A stretch of DNA of 64,000 nt, from positions 248,001 through 312,000 of the forward strand of contig NZ_MAXC01000033.1 in NCBI RefSeq assembly GCF_001693485.1, in the 5' to 3' direction. The notes below the pieces were generated by a model. That model was given only the letters and a program-made list of their open reading frames with translations, ran no database searches and was not told the origin of the DNA. The position numbers were made by a program, and so were the translations under genes. Positions 48,276 to 55,635 of this stretch are shown one piece after another. The stretch comes from Bradyrhizobium sp. LMTR 3 (GTDB taxonomy: Bacteria > Pseudomonadota > Alphaproteobacteria > Rhizobiales > Xanthobacteraceae). Within the stretch, counting starts at the first letter, position 1. Each line of letters begins with the position of its first letter.

Positions 48276-50702
48276 ATGACGACTCCAAAAACCCGGCCAA
48301 CCATCATTCTCGGCGAAAGCCATTCGTATCCGGTGCTGCCGCTCCGCGACATCGTCGTATTTCCGCACATGATCGTGCCGCTGTTCGTCGGCCGCGAGAA
48401 ATCGATCCGCGCCCTCGAAGAGGTGATGAAGAACGACGCGCTGATCCTGCTAGCGACGCAGAAGAACGCGTCCGACGACGATCCGAGCCCGGATTCTATC
48501 TACGAAGTCGGTACGCTCGCCAGCGTGCTGCAGCTCCTGAAACTTCCCGACGGCACCGTGAAGGTGCTGGTCGAAGGGCTCGAGCGCGCGCGCGTGCAAA
48601 AGTATTCCGACCGCACCGAATATTACGAGGCGACCGCGGTCGCGCTCGCCGATACCGACGCCAACTCGGTCGAAGCCGAGGCTCTGGCGCGCTCGGTCGT
48701 GTCCGACTTCGAAAGCTATGTGAAGCTGAACAAGAAGATCTCCGCCGAAGTCGTCGGCGTGGTTCAGGCGATCACTGACTTCGCCAAGCTCAGCGATCAG
48801 GTCGCGCAGCATCTCGCTGTCAAGATCGCCGATCGTCAGGGTATCCTGGAGACGTTGTCCGTCACGCAGCGCCTGGAGAAGGTGCTGGGTCTGATGGAAA
48901 GCGAAATCTCGGTGCTGCAGGTCGAGAAGCGCATCCGCTCGCGCGTCAAGCGCCAGATGGAGAAGACCCAGCGCGAGTATTACCTGAACGAGCAGATGAA
49001 GGCGATCCAGAAGGAACTCGGCGACGACGAAGGTCGCGACGAGCTGGCCGATCTGGAAGAGAAGATTGCCAAGACCAAGCTTTCCAAGGAAGCGCGGGAG
49101 AAGGCGCAGCACGAATTGAAGAAGCTGCGCCAGATGTCGCCGATGTCCGCGGAAGCCACCGTCGTGCGCAACTATCTCGACTGGCTGTTGTCGATTCCGT
49201 GGAACAAGAAGTCCAAGGTCAAGAAGGACCTCGAGCAGGCCCAGGCCGTGCTGGACTCCGACCACTACGGGCTCGAGAAGGTCAAGGACCGCATCGTCGA
49301 GTATCTCGCCGTGCAGTCGCGCGCCAACAAGCTGACCGGACCGATCCTGTGTCTGGTCGGGCCTCCCGGCGTCGGCAAGACCTCGCTTGGCAAGTCGATC
49401 GCGAAGGCGACCGGTCGTGAGTTCGTGCGCGTCTCGCTCGGCGGCGTGCGGGATGAAGCGGAAATCCGTGGTCACCGCCGCACCTATATCGGCTCGATGC
49501 CCGGCAAGATCATCCAGTCGATGCGCAAGGCCAAGACCTCGAATCCGCTGTTCCTGTTGGACGAGATCGACAAGATGGGCGCCGATTTCCGCGGCGATCC
49601 ATCGTCGGCACTGCTCGAGGTCCTTGACCCCGAGCAGAACTCGACCTTCAACGACCACTATCTGGAGGTCGACTACGATCTGTCGAACGTCATGTTCATC
49701 ACGACCGCGAATACGCTCAATATTCCCGGGCCGCTGATGGATCGCATGGAGATCATCCGGATCGCCGGCTACACCGAGAACGAGAAGGTCGAGATCGCGC
49801 GCAAGCACCTGATCCCGAACGCCATCTCCAAGCATGGCCTCGATTCCAAGGAATGGTCGATCGACGACGATGCGCTGCTGTTGATGATCCGCCGCTACAC
49901 CCGCGAAGCGGGCGTGCGTAACCTGGAGCGTGAGCTCTCCACACTCGCCCGCAAGGCGGTGAAGGAGCTGATGATCTCCAAGAAGAAGTCGGTCAAGGTC
50001 ACCGAGAAGACTCTCGAAGACTTCCTCGGCGTGCCGAAGTACCGCTTCGGGGAGATCGAGAGCGAGCCGCAGGTCGGTATCGTCACGGGTCTGGCCTGGA
50101 CCGATGTCGGCGGTGAGTTGCTGACGATCGAAGGCGTCATGATGCCCGGCAAGGGCAAGATGACGGTCACGGGCAACCTGCGCGACGTGATGAAGGAGTC
50201 GATCTCGGCGGCGGCGTCTTACGTCCGCTCGCGGGCGATCAACTACGGCGTCGAGCCGCCGCTGTTCGACAAGCGCGACATCCACGTCCACGTGCCGGAG
50301 GGCGCAACCCCGAAGGACGGACCGTCGGCGGGTGTCGCCATGGCCACCGCGATCATCTCGGTCATGACCGGCATTCCGGTCCGGCACGATGTCGCGATGA
50401 CCGGCGAAATCACGCTGCGTGGCCGTGTGCTGCCGATCGGTGGCCTGAAGGAGAAGCTGCTCGCGGCCGCCCGCGGCGGTATCAAGACGGTGCTGATCCC
50501 GGAGGACAACGCCAAGGATCTCACGGAGATTTCCGATGCGATCAAGGGCGGTATGGATATCGTCCCGGTTGCTCGGCTCGATGACGTCGTCGCCAAGGCG
50601 CTGGTCCGCGCCCCAGTGCCGATCGTCTGGGAAGAGGACACCAAGGTGCCGGTCAAGCAGGACGCCTCGGACGAAGCGGCCGGTGGCCTGACGGCCCACT
50701 GA
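48276..50702 (+). CDS. lon: ATP-dependent protease La (Lon)
   Basis: An 808-residue AAA+ serine protease. The N-domain begins [27 protein letters not shown]; Walker A is [13 protein letters not shown] (about 370), Walker [11 protein letters not shown]; the protease domain has the catalytic Ser in [14 protein letters not shown] and Lys in [14 protein letters not shown]. It degrades damaged and regulatory proteins. Standard place downstream of clpX; a hupB gene commonly follows lon in relatives but is absent here. Confidence 0.97.
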   Translation: MTTPKTRPTIILGESHSYPVLPLRDIVVFPHMIVPLFVGREKSIRALEEVMKNDALILLATQKNASDDDPSPDSIYEVGTLASVLQLLKLPDGTVKVLVEGLERARVQKYSDRTEYYEATAVALADTDANSVEAEALARSVVSDFESYVKLNKKISAEVVGVVQAITDFAKLSDQVAQHLAVKIADRQGILETLSVTQRLEKVLGLMESEISVLQVEKRIRSRVKRQMEKTQREYYLNEQMKAIQKELGDDEGRDELADLEEKIAKTKLSKEAREKAQHELKKLRQMSPMSAEATVVRNYLDWLLSIPWNKKSKVKKDLEQAQAVLDSDHYGLEKVKDRIVEYLAVQSRANKLTGPILCLVGPPGVGKTSLGKSIAKATGREFVRVSLGGVRDEAEIRGHRRTYIGSMPGKIIQSMRKAKTSNPLFLLDEIDKMGADFRGDPSSALLEVLDPEQNSTFNDHYLEVDYDLSNVMFITTANTLNIPGPLMDRMEIIRIAGYTENEKVEIARKHLIPNAISKHGLDSKEWSIDDDALLLMIRRYTREAGVRNLERELSTLARKAVKELMISKKKSVKVTEKTLEDFLGVPKYRFGEIESEPQVGIVTGLAWTDVGGELLTIEGVMMPGKGKMTVTGNLRDVMKESISAAASYVRSRAINYGVEPPLFDKRDIHVHVPEGATPKDGPSAGVAMATAIISVMTGIPVRHDVAMTGEITLRGRVLPIGGLKEKLLAAARGGIKTVLIPEDNAKDLTEISDAIKGGMDIVPVARLDDVVAKALVRAPVPIVWEEDTKVPVKQDASDEAAGGLTAH

Positions 50703-50740
50703 GCTCGATCAGTCACCACTGAGCATCGAACTGAAATGAT

Positions 50741-50766
50741 AAAACGGCGCCTTCGGGCGCCGTTTT
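50741..50766 (+). terminator. Intrinsic terminator of lon
   Basis: AAAACGGCGCC-TTCG-GGCGCCGTTTTT: a 7-bp GC stem extended by A-T pairs, with a UUCG tetraloop and a U-run, 38 bp after the lon stop. Confidence 0.95.
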
Positions 50767-50809
50767 TGTTTATGCGCACGTCGTCACCGTCGTCCTGGCT
50801 GGACCTGAT

Positions 50810-50980
50810 CCCAGTGTGTCCCGGACGCGGCGCGGCACCATCAGCGCGTTTACGCGCGTCTTCGACACGCTATGGTGACGCGATGCAGAGCCGGGACCCG
50901 GTTGGCCGCCTCTGGGTCCAGCTCTGCGGCGCACCGCCAAGAGGCGCTGCACCGCGTCCGGGACACGACGAGCGAGTTGT
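50810..50980. repeat. Palindromic intergenic repeat (GTGTCCCGGACGCGG family)
   Basis: GTGTCCCGGACGCGGCGCGG near the left end is complementary to ACCGCGTCCGGGACAC near the right end. Inside are CAGAGCCGGGACCCGG and TGGGTCCAGCTCTG, which also pair. It fills the lon to GFA gap. Confidence 0.75.
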
Positions 50981-51028
50981 CGGGCAAATCTTTTGCTGAT
51001 CGGATGCGAGCCTGCGGAGTTGATGAGG

Positions 51029-51430
51029 ATGGAAATCGACGGGCAATGCCATTGCGGGCGGGTGACCTATCGGGCCGATATCGACCCTGAAAAAGTATCG
51101 ATCTGTCACTGCACCGATTGCCAGAACCTGACGGGATCGCCGTATCGGGTGACGGTGATCTGTTCGGCCGAGCAGGTCCGCATGACCGGCGCACCGGCGA
51201 AGGTCTATCCGAAGAAGGGCGACAACGGCCGGACGCGCTTTCAGCACTTTTGCGAAGTCTGTGGCTCGCCAATGTTCACCAGTGGAGACGGCGGACCGGA
51301 CGATTGGGGCATTCGCTGGGGCAGCATCCGCCAGCGCGATCAGCTCAAGCCGGCGCGCCAAATCTGGTGCCGCTCCGCCGCGCCGTGGATCCACGATCTT
51401 GAGGCGCTACCCGGGCGGCCGGGCGACTAG
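51029..51430 (+). CDS. GFA family (Mss4-like) zinc-binding protein
   Basis: A 133-residue protein with the zinc-binding cysteines of the glutathione-dependent formaldehyde-activating family: GQCHCGRVTY, SICHCTDCQNLTG, and HFCEVCGSPMF. It may bind thiol adducts or simply zinc; activity on formaldehyde has been doubted for the family. The ATG at 51029 has GGAG at good spacing; an ATG at 51023 is also possible. It is the last host gene before the interrupted tRNA. Confidence 0.88.
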   Translation: MEIDGQCHCGRVTYRADIDPEKVSICHCTDCQNLTGSPYRVTVICSAEQVRMTGAPAKVYPKKGDNGRTRFQHFCEVCGSPMFTSGDGGPDDWGIRWGSIRQRDQLKPARQIWCRSAAPWIHDLEALPGRPGD

Positions 51431-51495
51431 TGCAACCAAGCGCGGATATCCCACCTTGCACCAAAGGGGGTCGAGAGGCTAAACAGGCGGCTTAC

Positions 51496-51541
51496 GGGCG
51501 GCTAGCTCAGCTGGTTAGAGCATCTCGTTTACACCGGGATG
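51496..51541 (+). pseudogene. 5' half of a tRNA-Val(TAC) gene, split by insertion (attachment-site end)
   Basis: GGGCGGC-TA-GCTC-AGCTGGTTA-GAGC-A-TCTCG-TTTACAC-CGGGA is a correct acceptor 5' strand, D arm and anticodon arm (anticodon TAC). The T arm and 3' acceptor strand are missing: after about 51542 the sequence no longer fits a tRNA. The break right after the anticodon stem is where many tyrosine recombinases cut. Confidence 0.75.
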
Positions 51542-51551
51542 ACGCCAATGC

Positions 51552-51580
51552 GCAAAGGCTTGAAGTGCATGGCCTTTTTG
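51552..51580 (+). terminator. Possible intrinsic terminator after the tRNA fragment
   Basis: AAAGGC and GCCTTT flank a 12-nt loop, followed by TTTTTGC. It would stop transcription from the broken tRNA gene. Confidence 0.35.
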
Positions 51581-51629
51581 CATCGGTACTGCTGAGCGCA
51601 ACAGAAACCGCAACAGATACGGCGGCGTG

Positions 51630-51704
51630 GGGCGGTTAGCTCAGCGGTAGAGCACTGGTTTTACACACCATTGGTCGGGAGTTCGATCCTCTCACCGCCC
51701 ACCA
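51630..51704 (+). tRNA. tRNA-Val (anticodon TAC), carried by the element
   Basis: A complete 75-base tRNA with CCA encoded: acceptor GGGCGGT/ACCGCCC, D stem GCTC/GAGC, anticodon loop TTTACAC (TAC), T stem GGGAG/CTCTC with loop TTCGATC. The top pair of the anticodon stem is a C-T mismatch. Its D loop and anticodon stem differ from the host fragment 130 bp upstream, so it is not a simple duplicate. Confidence 0.92.
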
Positions 51705-51752
51705 CCGTTTTTCCGAAGATGTGGCCTTATGGCGGGGCGGGAGGCGCATTCG

Positions 51753-52007
51753 ATGCCAGTATTCGTTGCTAAGGTCACTGAGGAGAGCGGTGATCTATTG
51801 CTGCCTGTGACGGTGAGTGCACAAGACGCTCAAACAGCCGAGAAACTGGTTCGCGATTTGCCACATGTTGACGCGACGGCAAAGGTTGAGGTGCGCGAGT
51901 TGCAGGGCAATCTGAAGAAGGTTTTCGGCGCTCAGGCGGAGGGCACGGCTGTTGTTCGCATCGATTGGACTTGGCGAGGTGATCAGCCTGAGAAGAACCC
52001 GTTCTGA
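51753..52007 (+). CDS. Hypothetical small protein at element border
   Basis: An 84-residue protein (MPVFVAKVTEES to PEKNPF) with GGGAGG eight bases before the ATG, a good ribosome site. Alternating strand/helix pattern (LLLPVTVSAQDAQTAEKLVRDL) suggests a small alpha/beta fold. No family recognised. It is the only plus-strand gene at this end of the element, just after the tRNA, and is convergent with the DUF4238 gene. Confidence 0.6.
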   Translation: MPVFVAKVTEESGDLLLPVTVSAQDAQTAEKLVRDLPHVDATAKVEVRELQGNLKKVFGAQAEGTAVVRIDWTWRGDQPEKNPF

Positions 52008-52117
52008 GGATGAAGGCATCACACACCATCTGATGATCCGCATCCTCGTGCCCAGCACGTTCCCGCGCTGTGTGCGTCCCTTTGACCGCATCGCCGGGAC
52101 CGCTCCCGTGCCCGTGT

Positions 52118-53071
52118 TTATTTTTTTAGGAACTGCGCGTCCTTTACAAGTGACGCACCCAGCCGTGGCTTTCGATCATCGAGCGTATACAGGAAGTTGG
52201 TGTCTGCGGCGTAGACCTGCCGGTCCGCATAGGCGACCATCGCGCCGTTCAAGCGAGCAACGCCACTCGCATCGAGGACAATCGTATCTTCTTTGATTTC
52301 AAAAGCACCGACAACAGCCATGCGCCTACTGATGGGAAAGATGACTTCCGTGCCGGGCAGCCCGTGACCGGGGCCGTGAAAGCCGCCGCGCCTTTTGGGA
52401 TCGGAGAACATCAAGCAGACAGGATGATCGCAGGTAATGAAGCCGCCAGTTTCCTTTGGAGCCAGCAACACCACCCACTTCCTATCAAGCAACGTTCTCA
52501 AGACGGCATCGAGCGAATGCAACTCAAGTTGAATGTGCCGCTCTGTGGACACCTCCAGCCGAAATGCCTTTTCCACAACAAAGCGGCGCAATTCTTCATA
52601 GGGCACATCGTGCTCGGGGACATAACCTGACGCCTTCATTCGTCGCATCTGGCCCTCCCATCGCTCTTTAGTGCTTGTCGCCAAGTCCATGATGATTTCC
52701 GCCGTGCGCTCGTGAAAGCCACGAATGTTTTCGCGGCGTCGCGGGTTTCTGATTGCTGTTATCCCGATCAGGTTCATCAGGAGCAAGCGGTCATCATCGT
52801 TGTTGAGCGAGCGGCTTTCCAATATGCGGAGTAGTGCCGGACCAAGTTCGCCTTCAAACTTCGCGTACCCTTGCTCGATTGCGTCCGGCGGATGGCCTTC
52901 GACATCTATGCGATTGAAGTCCTTTTCGGTCGCAACATTGATGATGTTGGCGGTGAACGCCTTACCGTCACGATCGGCAACGTAGACGTGATGCGAAGCG
53001 CCGCGTCCACGGGGTTTACCGAAGTGCTTCAGGTAGCATCGCGGCAGGTAATGATGTCGTCTGGCAACCAT
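52118..53071 (-). CDS. DUF4238 family protein
   Basis: A 317-residue protein that starts ARRHHYLPRCYLKHF, the hallmark of DUF4238, and continues with TNLIGITAIRNPRRRENIR-type helices and VVLLAPKETGGFITCDHPVCLMF, then PISRRMAVVGAF. The family is of unknown function, mostly found scattered in accessory regions and mobile elements. The N-terminal HHxxPxxxL motif may bind metal. It is the last gene of the minus-strand run, next to the insertion border, a usual place for cargo such as defence or fitness genes. It overlaps the preceding small gene by 43 bp. Confidence 0.8.
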   Translation of the reverse strand: MVARRHHYLPRCYLKHFGKPRGRGASHHVYVADRDGKAFTANIINVATEKDFNRIDVEGHPPDAIEQGYAKFEGELGPALLRILESRSLNNDDDRLLLMNLIGITAIRNPRRRENIRGFHERTAEIIMDLATSTKERWEGQMRRMKASGYVPEHDVPYEELRRFVVEKAFRLEVSTERHIQLELHSLDAVLRTLLDRKWVVLLAPKETGGFITCDHPVCLMFSDPKRRGGFHGPGHGLPGTEVIFPISRRMAVVGAFEIKEDTIVLDASGVARLNGAMVAYADRQVYAADTNFLYTLDDRKPRLGASLVKDAQFLKK

Positions 53072-53202
53072 AGATTATCATGACATATGGCGGTTGAGGT
53101 CTCCAGCGCCATCAGACAGTAAGTTGTTGGCCGCCGCGCCCACCGGCGGCCGGGCAGAAAGGCAGTGATCAAGAGCAGAGCTACAATCGCGGCAGATTTC
53201 AC
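53029..53202 (-). CDS. Small exported or membrane protein
   Basis: A 57-residue frame with a GTG start at 53202 overlapping the upstream stop (GTGA) and GGAGGAGG eight bases before it. VKSAAIVALLLITAFLPG is a signal or membrane segment, followed by a short Cys-containing tail (YCLMALETSTAICHDN). No family recognised. Confidence 0.55.
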   Translation of the reverse strand: MKSAAIVALLLITAFLPGRRWARRPTTYCLMALETSTAICHDNLWLPDDIITCRDAT

Positions 53203-53387
53203 TTGCGATCCTCCTCCGGCCTGAAGCCCTTCGGCAGTCGCGGCGGTTCGTCCGGTGTCGACCGATTGCATCGCGGGCAGGGCGCGCCAGCAGCGCCACA
53301 AGCGCAGGCGTGCGGGCCTTCCCATGGCTGGTCGGGATGGACCTCGCAGACCCAGCCCGTGTCGTCGCAGAGCGGGCACGTCATCAT
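53199..53387 (-). CDS. Small Zn-ribbon-type protein
   Basis: A 62-residue protein with two CxxC pairs and extra cysteines (CPLCDDTGWVCEVH and CACGAAGAPCPRC), likely binding zinc in a DnaJ-like or rubredoxin-like ribbon. It overlaps both neighbours by 4 bp (ATGA upstream, GTGA downstream), so it is part of a coupled phage-type operon. Role unknown. Confidence 0.7.
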   Translation of the reverse strand: MMTCPLCDDTGWVCEVHPDQPWEGPHACACGAAGAPCPRCNRSTPDEPPRLPKGFRPEEDRK

Positions 53388-53581
53388 TGTTTGGGCTTCG
53401 GATGCGCCTGATCGTAAACGGCCGTCACGATGAACGCCGCGCTTGTCATCTCGCGACGCTGCTCGGTTCCGCAGTGGGGGCATTCAATGATCTCTAATTC
53501 CTTGCCGCCGGGGACACCGCCACCAATCGCTGTTACGGTGAACTGGCCTTGGCAGCGCGGGTCTTTGCAGGTCTCAGCCAT
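53384..53581 (-). CDS. Small Cys-motif hypothetical protein
   Basis: A 65-residue protein with paired cysteines (CKDPRCQGQ and CPHCGTEQ) separated by about 30 residues, a likely zinc ribbon. Its stop overlaps the next start (ATGA). Probably an element-encoded accessory protein; no function is assigned. Confidence 0.65.
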   Translation of the reverse strand: MAETCKDPRCQGQFTVTAIGGGVPGGKELEIIECPHCGTEQRREMTSAAFIVTAVYDQAHPKPKQ

Positions 53582-53619
53582 CGGTCTCCACCCCCTTGGG
53601 TTTTATATTTTCGTTGTCT

Positions 53620-53886
53620 TTAAGCGAACAGGTCCGCACCGGACTGCGTGAACTTCACGAACGTCCCGCTCTCGTGCAGTTCGAGCCAGCCGCGCTCGAT
53701 CGCGAAGGCGAGCCCGGCGGAATACTCTGCCGGAGTGCTTTTGTCTCCGAACAGGAACGGGCCGTTGAGAATCTCGATATAGATGCGGCCATCCTGCACC
53801 ACCTCGAAGGCGTGCGCGTGCTGCATCAGTCGGCGCGCGGCCTTCTCGGGATCAGCGAAGGGCCGGTCGGCGGCGGTGTACTTCAT
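53620..53886 (-). CDS. Hypothetical element protein
   Basis: An 88-residue protein (MKYTAADRPFADPEKAARRL to QSGADLFA) with a helix followed by strands (GRIYIEILNGPFLF, RGWLELHESGTFVKF). It looks like a small winged-helix or alpha/beta protein. Start overlaps the upstream stop by ATGA. No family recognised. Confidence 0.65.
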   Translation of the reverse strand: MKYTAADRPFADPEKAARRLMQHAHAFEVVQDGRIYIEILNGPFLFGDKSTPAEYSAGLAFAIERGWLELHESGTFVKFTQSGADLFA

Positions 53887-54245
53887 CGCAGCGGCACCTT
53901 CTCGCCGCGATCCATCAGCGCGTACTTCCGTGCCGTCCAGTCGCGTTGGTCACGCCACTCTTCAAAGTCGGCCTGTGTGCGTTTGGCTGCGAAGGCCAGC
54001 CATGCCTTTTCGAACCTAGCCTTAGCCTCTTCGAAGGTCTCGGCGCAGCCTGTCCTGATCTCACCAGCGTGAGAGCCGGGGTAGAAGCCAGCGGACCAAT
54101 TCCAGTTGTTGACCGCGTTGGGCATGCCGACGGCCTTAGCAATAGTGCCTGCGTGGATGTCGCCGCAATAAATGAACCAACAGTCGGGGCGGTCGGGGTC
54201 GCGGCGGCGGGTCAGCTTTGTGAAATCTAGCGTCACGACCGGCAT
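53883..54245 (-). CDS. Hypothetical protein of Bradyrhizobium accessory regions
   Basis: A 120-residue protein rich in aromatic residues: VTLDFTKLTRRRDPDRPDCWFIYCGDIHAGTIA, then WNWSAGFYPGSHAGEIRTG and EEWRDQRDWTARKYALMDRGE. This pattern recurs in hypothetical proteins of this bacterial group as I recall it, but no function is known. It is coupled to the next gene by ATGA. Confidence 0.65.
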   Translation of the reverse strand: MPVVTLDFTKLTRRRDPDRPDCWFIYCGDIHAGTIAKAVGMPNAVNNWNWSAGFYPGSHAGEIRTGCAETFEEAKARFEKAWLAFAAKRTQADFEEWRDQRDWTARKYALMDRGEKVPLR

Positions 54246-54292
54246 TTAAGCGCTTCAGCTTGCCTGTGAATACTGGATCATCCTGTGTTCGG

Positions 54293-54532
54293 TCAACGCC
54301 GCGAGCTAAGTTTCTTGGCCACTCGTGCGGCGATATCGTCTGGGTCTGGCAGCACACCGAGTACAGCCCTGCACCGAGGGCAGTGGGCGATGTAACCAGA
54401 TACAAGTGGCCCAGAAAAGCTATTGCCGAGCTGGCCTGCTTGCAGGTCAACATTCGACATGGTCTGCTCGCAGCTCGGGCATTTCACCGAGATCATCTTG
54501 AGTCCCTCTGGCCTAACGACGCGCGTCGTCAA
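54293..54532 (-). CDS. Small Zn-finger-like protein downstream of the antitoxin-like gene
   Basis: A 79-residue protein with CPSCEQTMS and CPRCRAVLG, two CxxC pairs 30 residues apart, matching a zinc ribbon. Its start at 54532 overlaps the HTH gene stop (ATGA); an internal ATG at 54496 just before the first CxxC is an alternative. It probably belongs to the same operon as the toxin-antitoxin-like pair. Confidence 0.6.
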   Translation of the reverse strand: MTTRVVRPEGLKMISVKCPSCEQTMSNVDLQAGQLGNSFSGPLVSGYIAHCPRCRAVLGVLPDPDDIAARVAKKLSSRR

Positions 54533-55005
54533 GCCTGCATCTGATCGAGCTGAGGTGCGTTTAACGGCTTCCAGCTGCTGTTGTTCTTCTTGAAGCAGGT
54601 GGTGCCATTCTCGATCCGATCGAGATCGGCGAGACGTTCAAGCATCTTGCGGATGTGAACGTCTCCGCCGGCGAATTCGGAGTAGAGCGCGCGCAGGAGC
54701 CGATCGGCCGTGCCTGGGATGTGCTTGCCTCGGCTCTTTTCCCATAGCCGAAGGGTTTGCTCGGTCGCGCCGATGATGCCGGCGAGGTCCCTTTGCGTCA
54801 GCTCCATCTCGGTCCGGAGAAAGCGTAGCTCGGCGCCGTCGAGGGGGATCGGGCGCGTGATCAGGTGCTTGCCAATGGCCTTGTGGAGGCCGGCTGTGTT
54901 CTGGATCGACACGCCTTCGCCGTACGGCGTCTTGTGAATTGTGAAGCCGTCTACGAGATAGATGTTGTCGAGGCCGCTTTCCGTGTAGTGATAGCTCTTT
55001 GACAT
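54529..55005 (-). CDS. HTH-type antitoxin/transcriptional regulator (MqsA/HigA-like)
   Basis: A 158-residue protein whose middle (about 52-105) is an XRE-type helix-turn-helix: ELRFLRTEMELTQRDLAGIIGATEQTLRLWEKSRG. The N-terminal 45 residues (YHYTESGLDNIYLVDGFTIH) resemble the partner-binding part of MqsA-like antitoxins. It follows the DUF4258 gene by 12 bp, giving the toxin-first order seen in HigBA and MqsRA. It probably binds the palindrome at 55422-55440 and represses its own operon. Confidence 0.8.
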   Translation of the reverse strand: MSKSYHYTESGLDNIYLVDGFTIHKTPYGEGVSIQNTAGLHKAIGKHLITRPIPLDGAELRFLRTEMELTQRDLAGIIGATEQTLRLWEKSRGKHIPGTADRLLRALYSEFAGGDVHIRKMLERLADLDRIENGTTCFKKNNSSWKPLNAPQLDQMQA

Positions 55006-55017
55006 GGACTGCTCCTC

Positions 55018-55419
55018 TCAGAAGGTGGTGACGACGATCAATCGCGCTGGCCAGTCAATCGCGACGACGCAGGTGATTTGTTCACCGGCGGTAAACCGTG
55101 ACAGATTGACTTGCCAATTTCCCTTCGCGTTGATGAAGGGTCCTTCTGTAATACTTCCTTTCTGGATGCACCGCTCGATCTGAGGGCGCGTGATATTTCG
55201 TTGTGCTCTTCGTTTCTGTGCATGCTTGATGACGACGATGTTATTGCTGTCGGCAGCAAGCATGTGGATAAGCTTGAGGGCATCCGCCTCGTTGAGGCGG
55301 TCCGGCTGTTCAGCGGGCGGAAACGCCCGCCGTATCGGGACAACCTCGGCCGAATGGCGTGCCTTATGCTCGGCCACACGCTTCGGTGGTCGCTTTGGCT
55401 TATCGTCCGGTTCATTCAT
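55018..55419 (-). CDS. DUF4258 family protein, probable toxin of a type II toxin-antitoxin pair
   Basis: A 133-residue protein. The C-terminal 70 residues match DUF4258: VVIKHAQKRRAQRNITRPQIERCIQKG, GNWQVNLSRFTAGEQITCVVAID, LIVVTTF. DUF4258 belongs to the RelE/BrnT-like RNase-fold group often paired with HTH antitoxins. The N-terminal 60 residues are charged and disordered (DDKPKRPPKRVAEHKARH). The ATG at 55419 lies at the expected transcription start of the promoter 55427-55454, so the mRNA is probably leaderless. A longer open frame to 55500 runs through the promoter and is not preferred. Confidence 0.75.
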   Translation of the reverse strand: MNEPDDKPKRPPKRVAEHKARHSAEVVPIRRAFPPAEQPDRLNEADALKLIHMLAADSNNIVVIKHAQKRRAQRNITRPQIERCIQKGSITEGPFINAKGNWQVNLSRFTAGEQITCVVAIDWPARLIVVTTF

Positions 55420-55421
55420 GG

Positions 55422-55454
55422 ACCTATAAATATTATAGGTTACGGTCCTGTCAA
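55422..55454 (-). promoter_or_regulatory. Promoter and operator of the toxin-antitoxin-like operon
   Basis: On the minus strand TTGACA (55454-55449) is followed after 16 bp by TATTTA (55432-55427). ACCTATAA-ATA-TTATAGGT (55422-55440), a perfect 8-bp inverted repeat, overlaps the -10. The calculated start falls at about 55420, next to the ATG. This layout fits autorepression. Confidence 0.7.
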
Positions 55455-55635
55455 CACCTGCTTTTGCCAATGGTTCCTGGGCGTGATGAATTCGCGGCAA
55501 TGTGACCGATCCGCGACGGTAATTGGGCGTCCGACGCCGAAAATGGCTTGCCGTGCAAGGGGTTTGTTAACCTTGGCCGCGCGCGCGGGCTCCGGCGCTT
55601 TCACAGCCAGCGAAGGCAGGCGGCTCGACCCGGCT

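Noticed and set aside
48450-50699. A 749-codon open frame on the minus strand inside lon
   Set aside because: It lies wholly antisense to a clear lon gene; its amino-acid content (His/Arg/Asp-rich, low complexity) is that of a reversed GC-rich gene.
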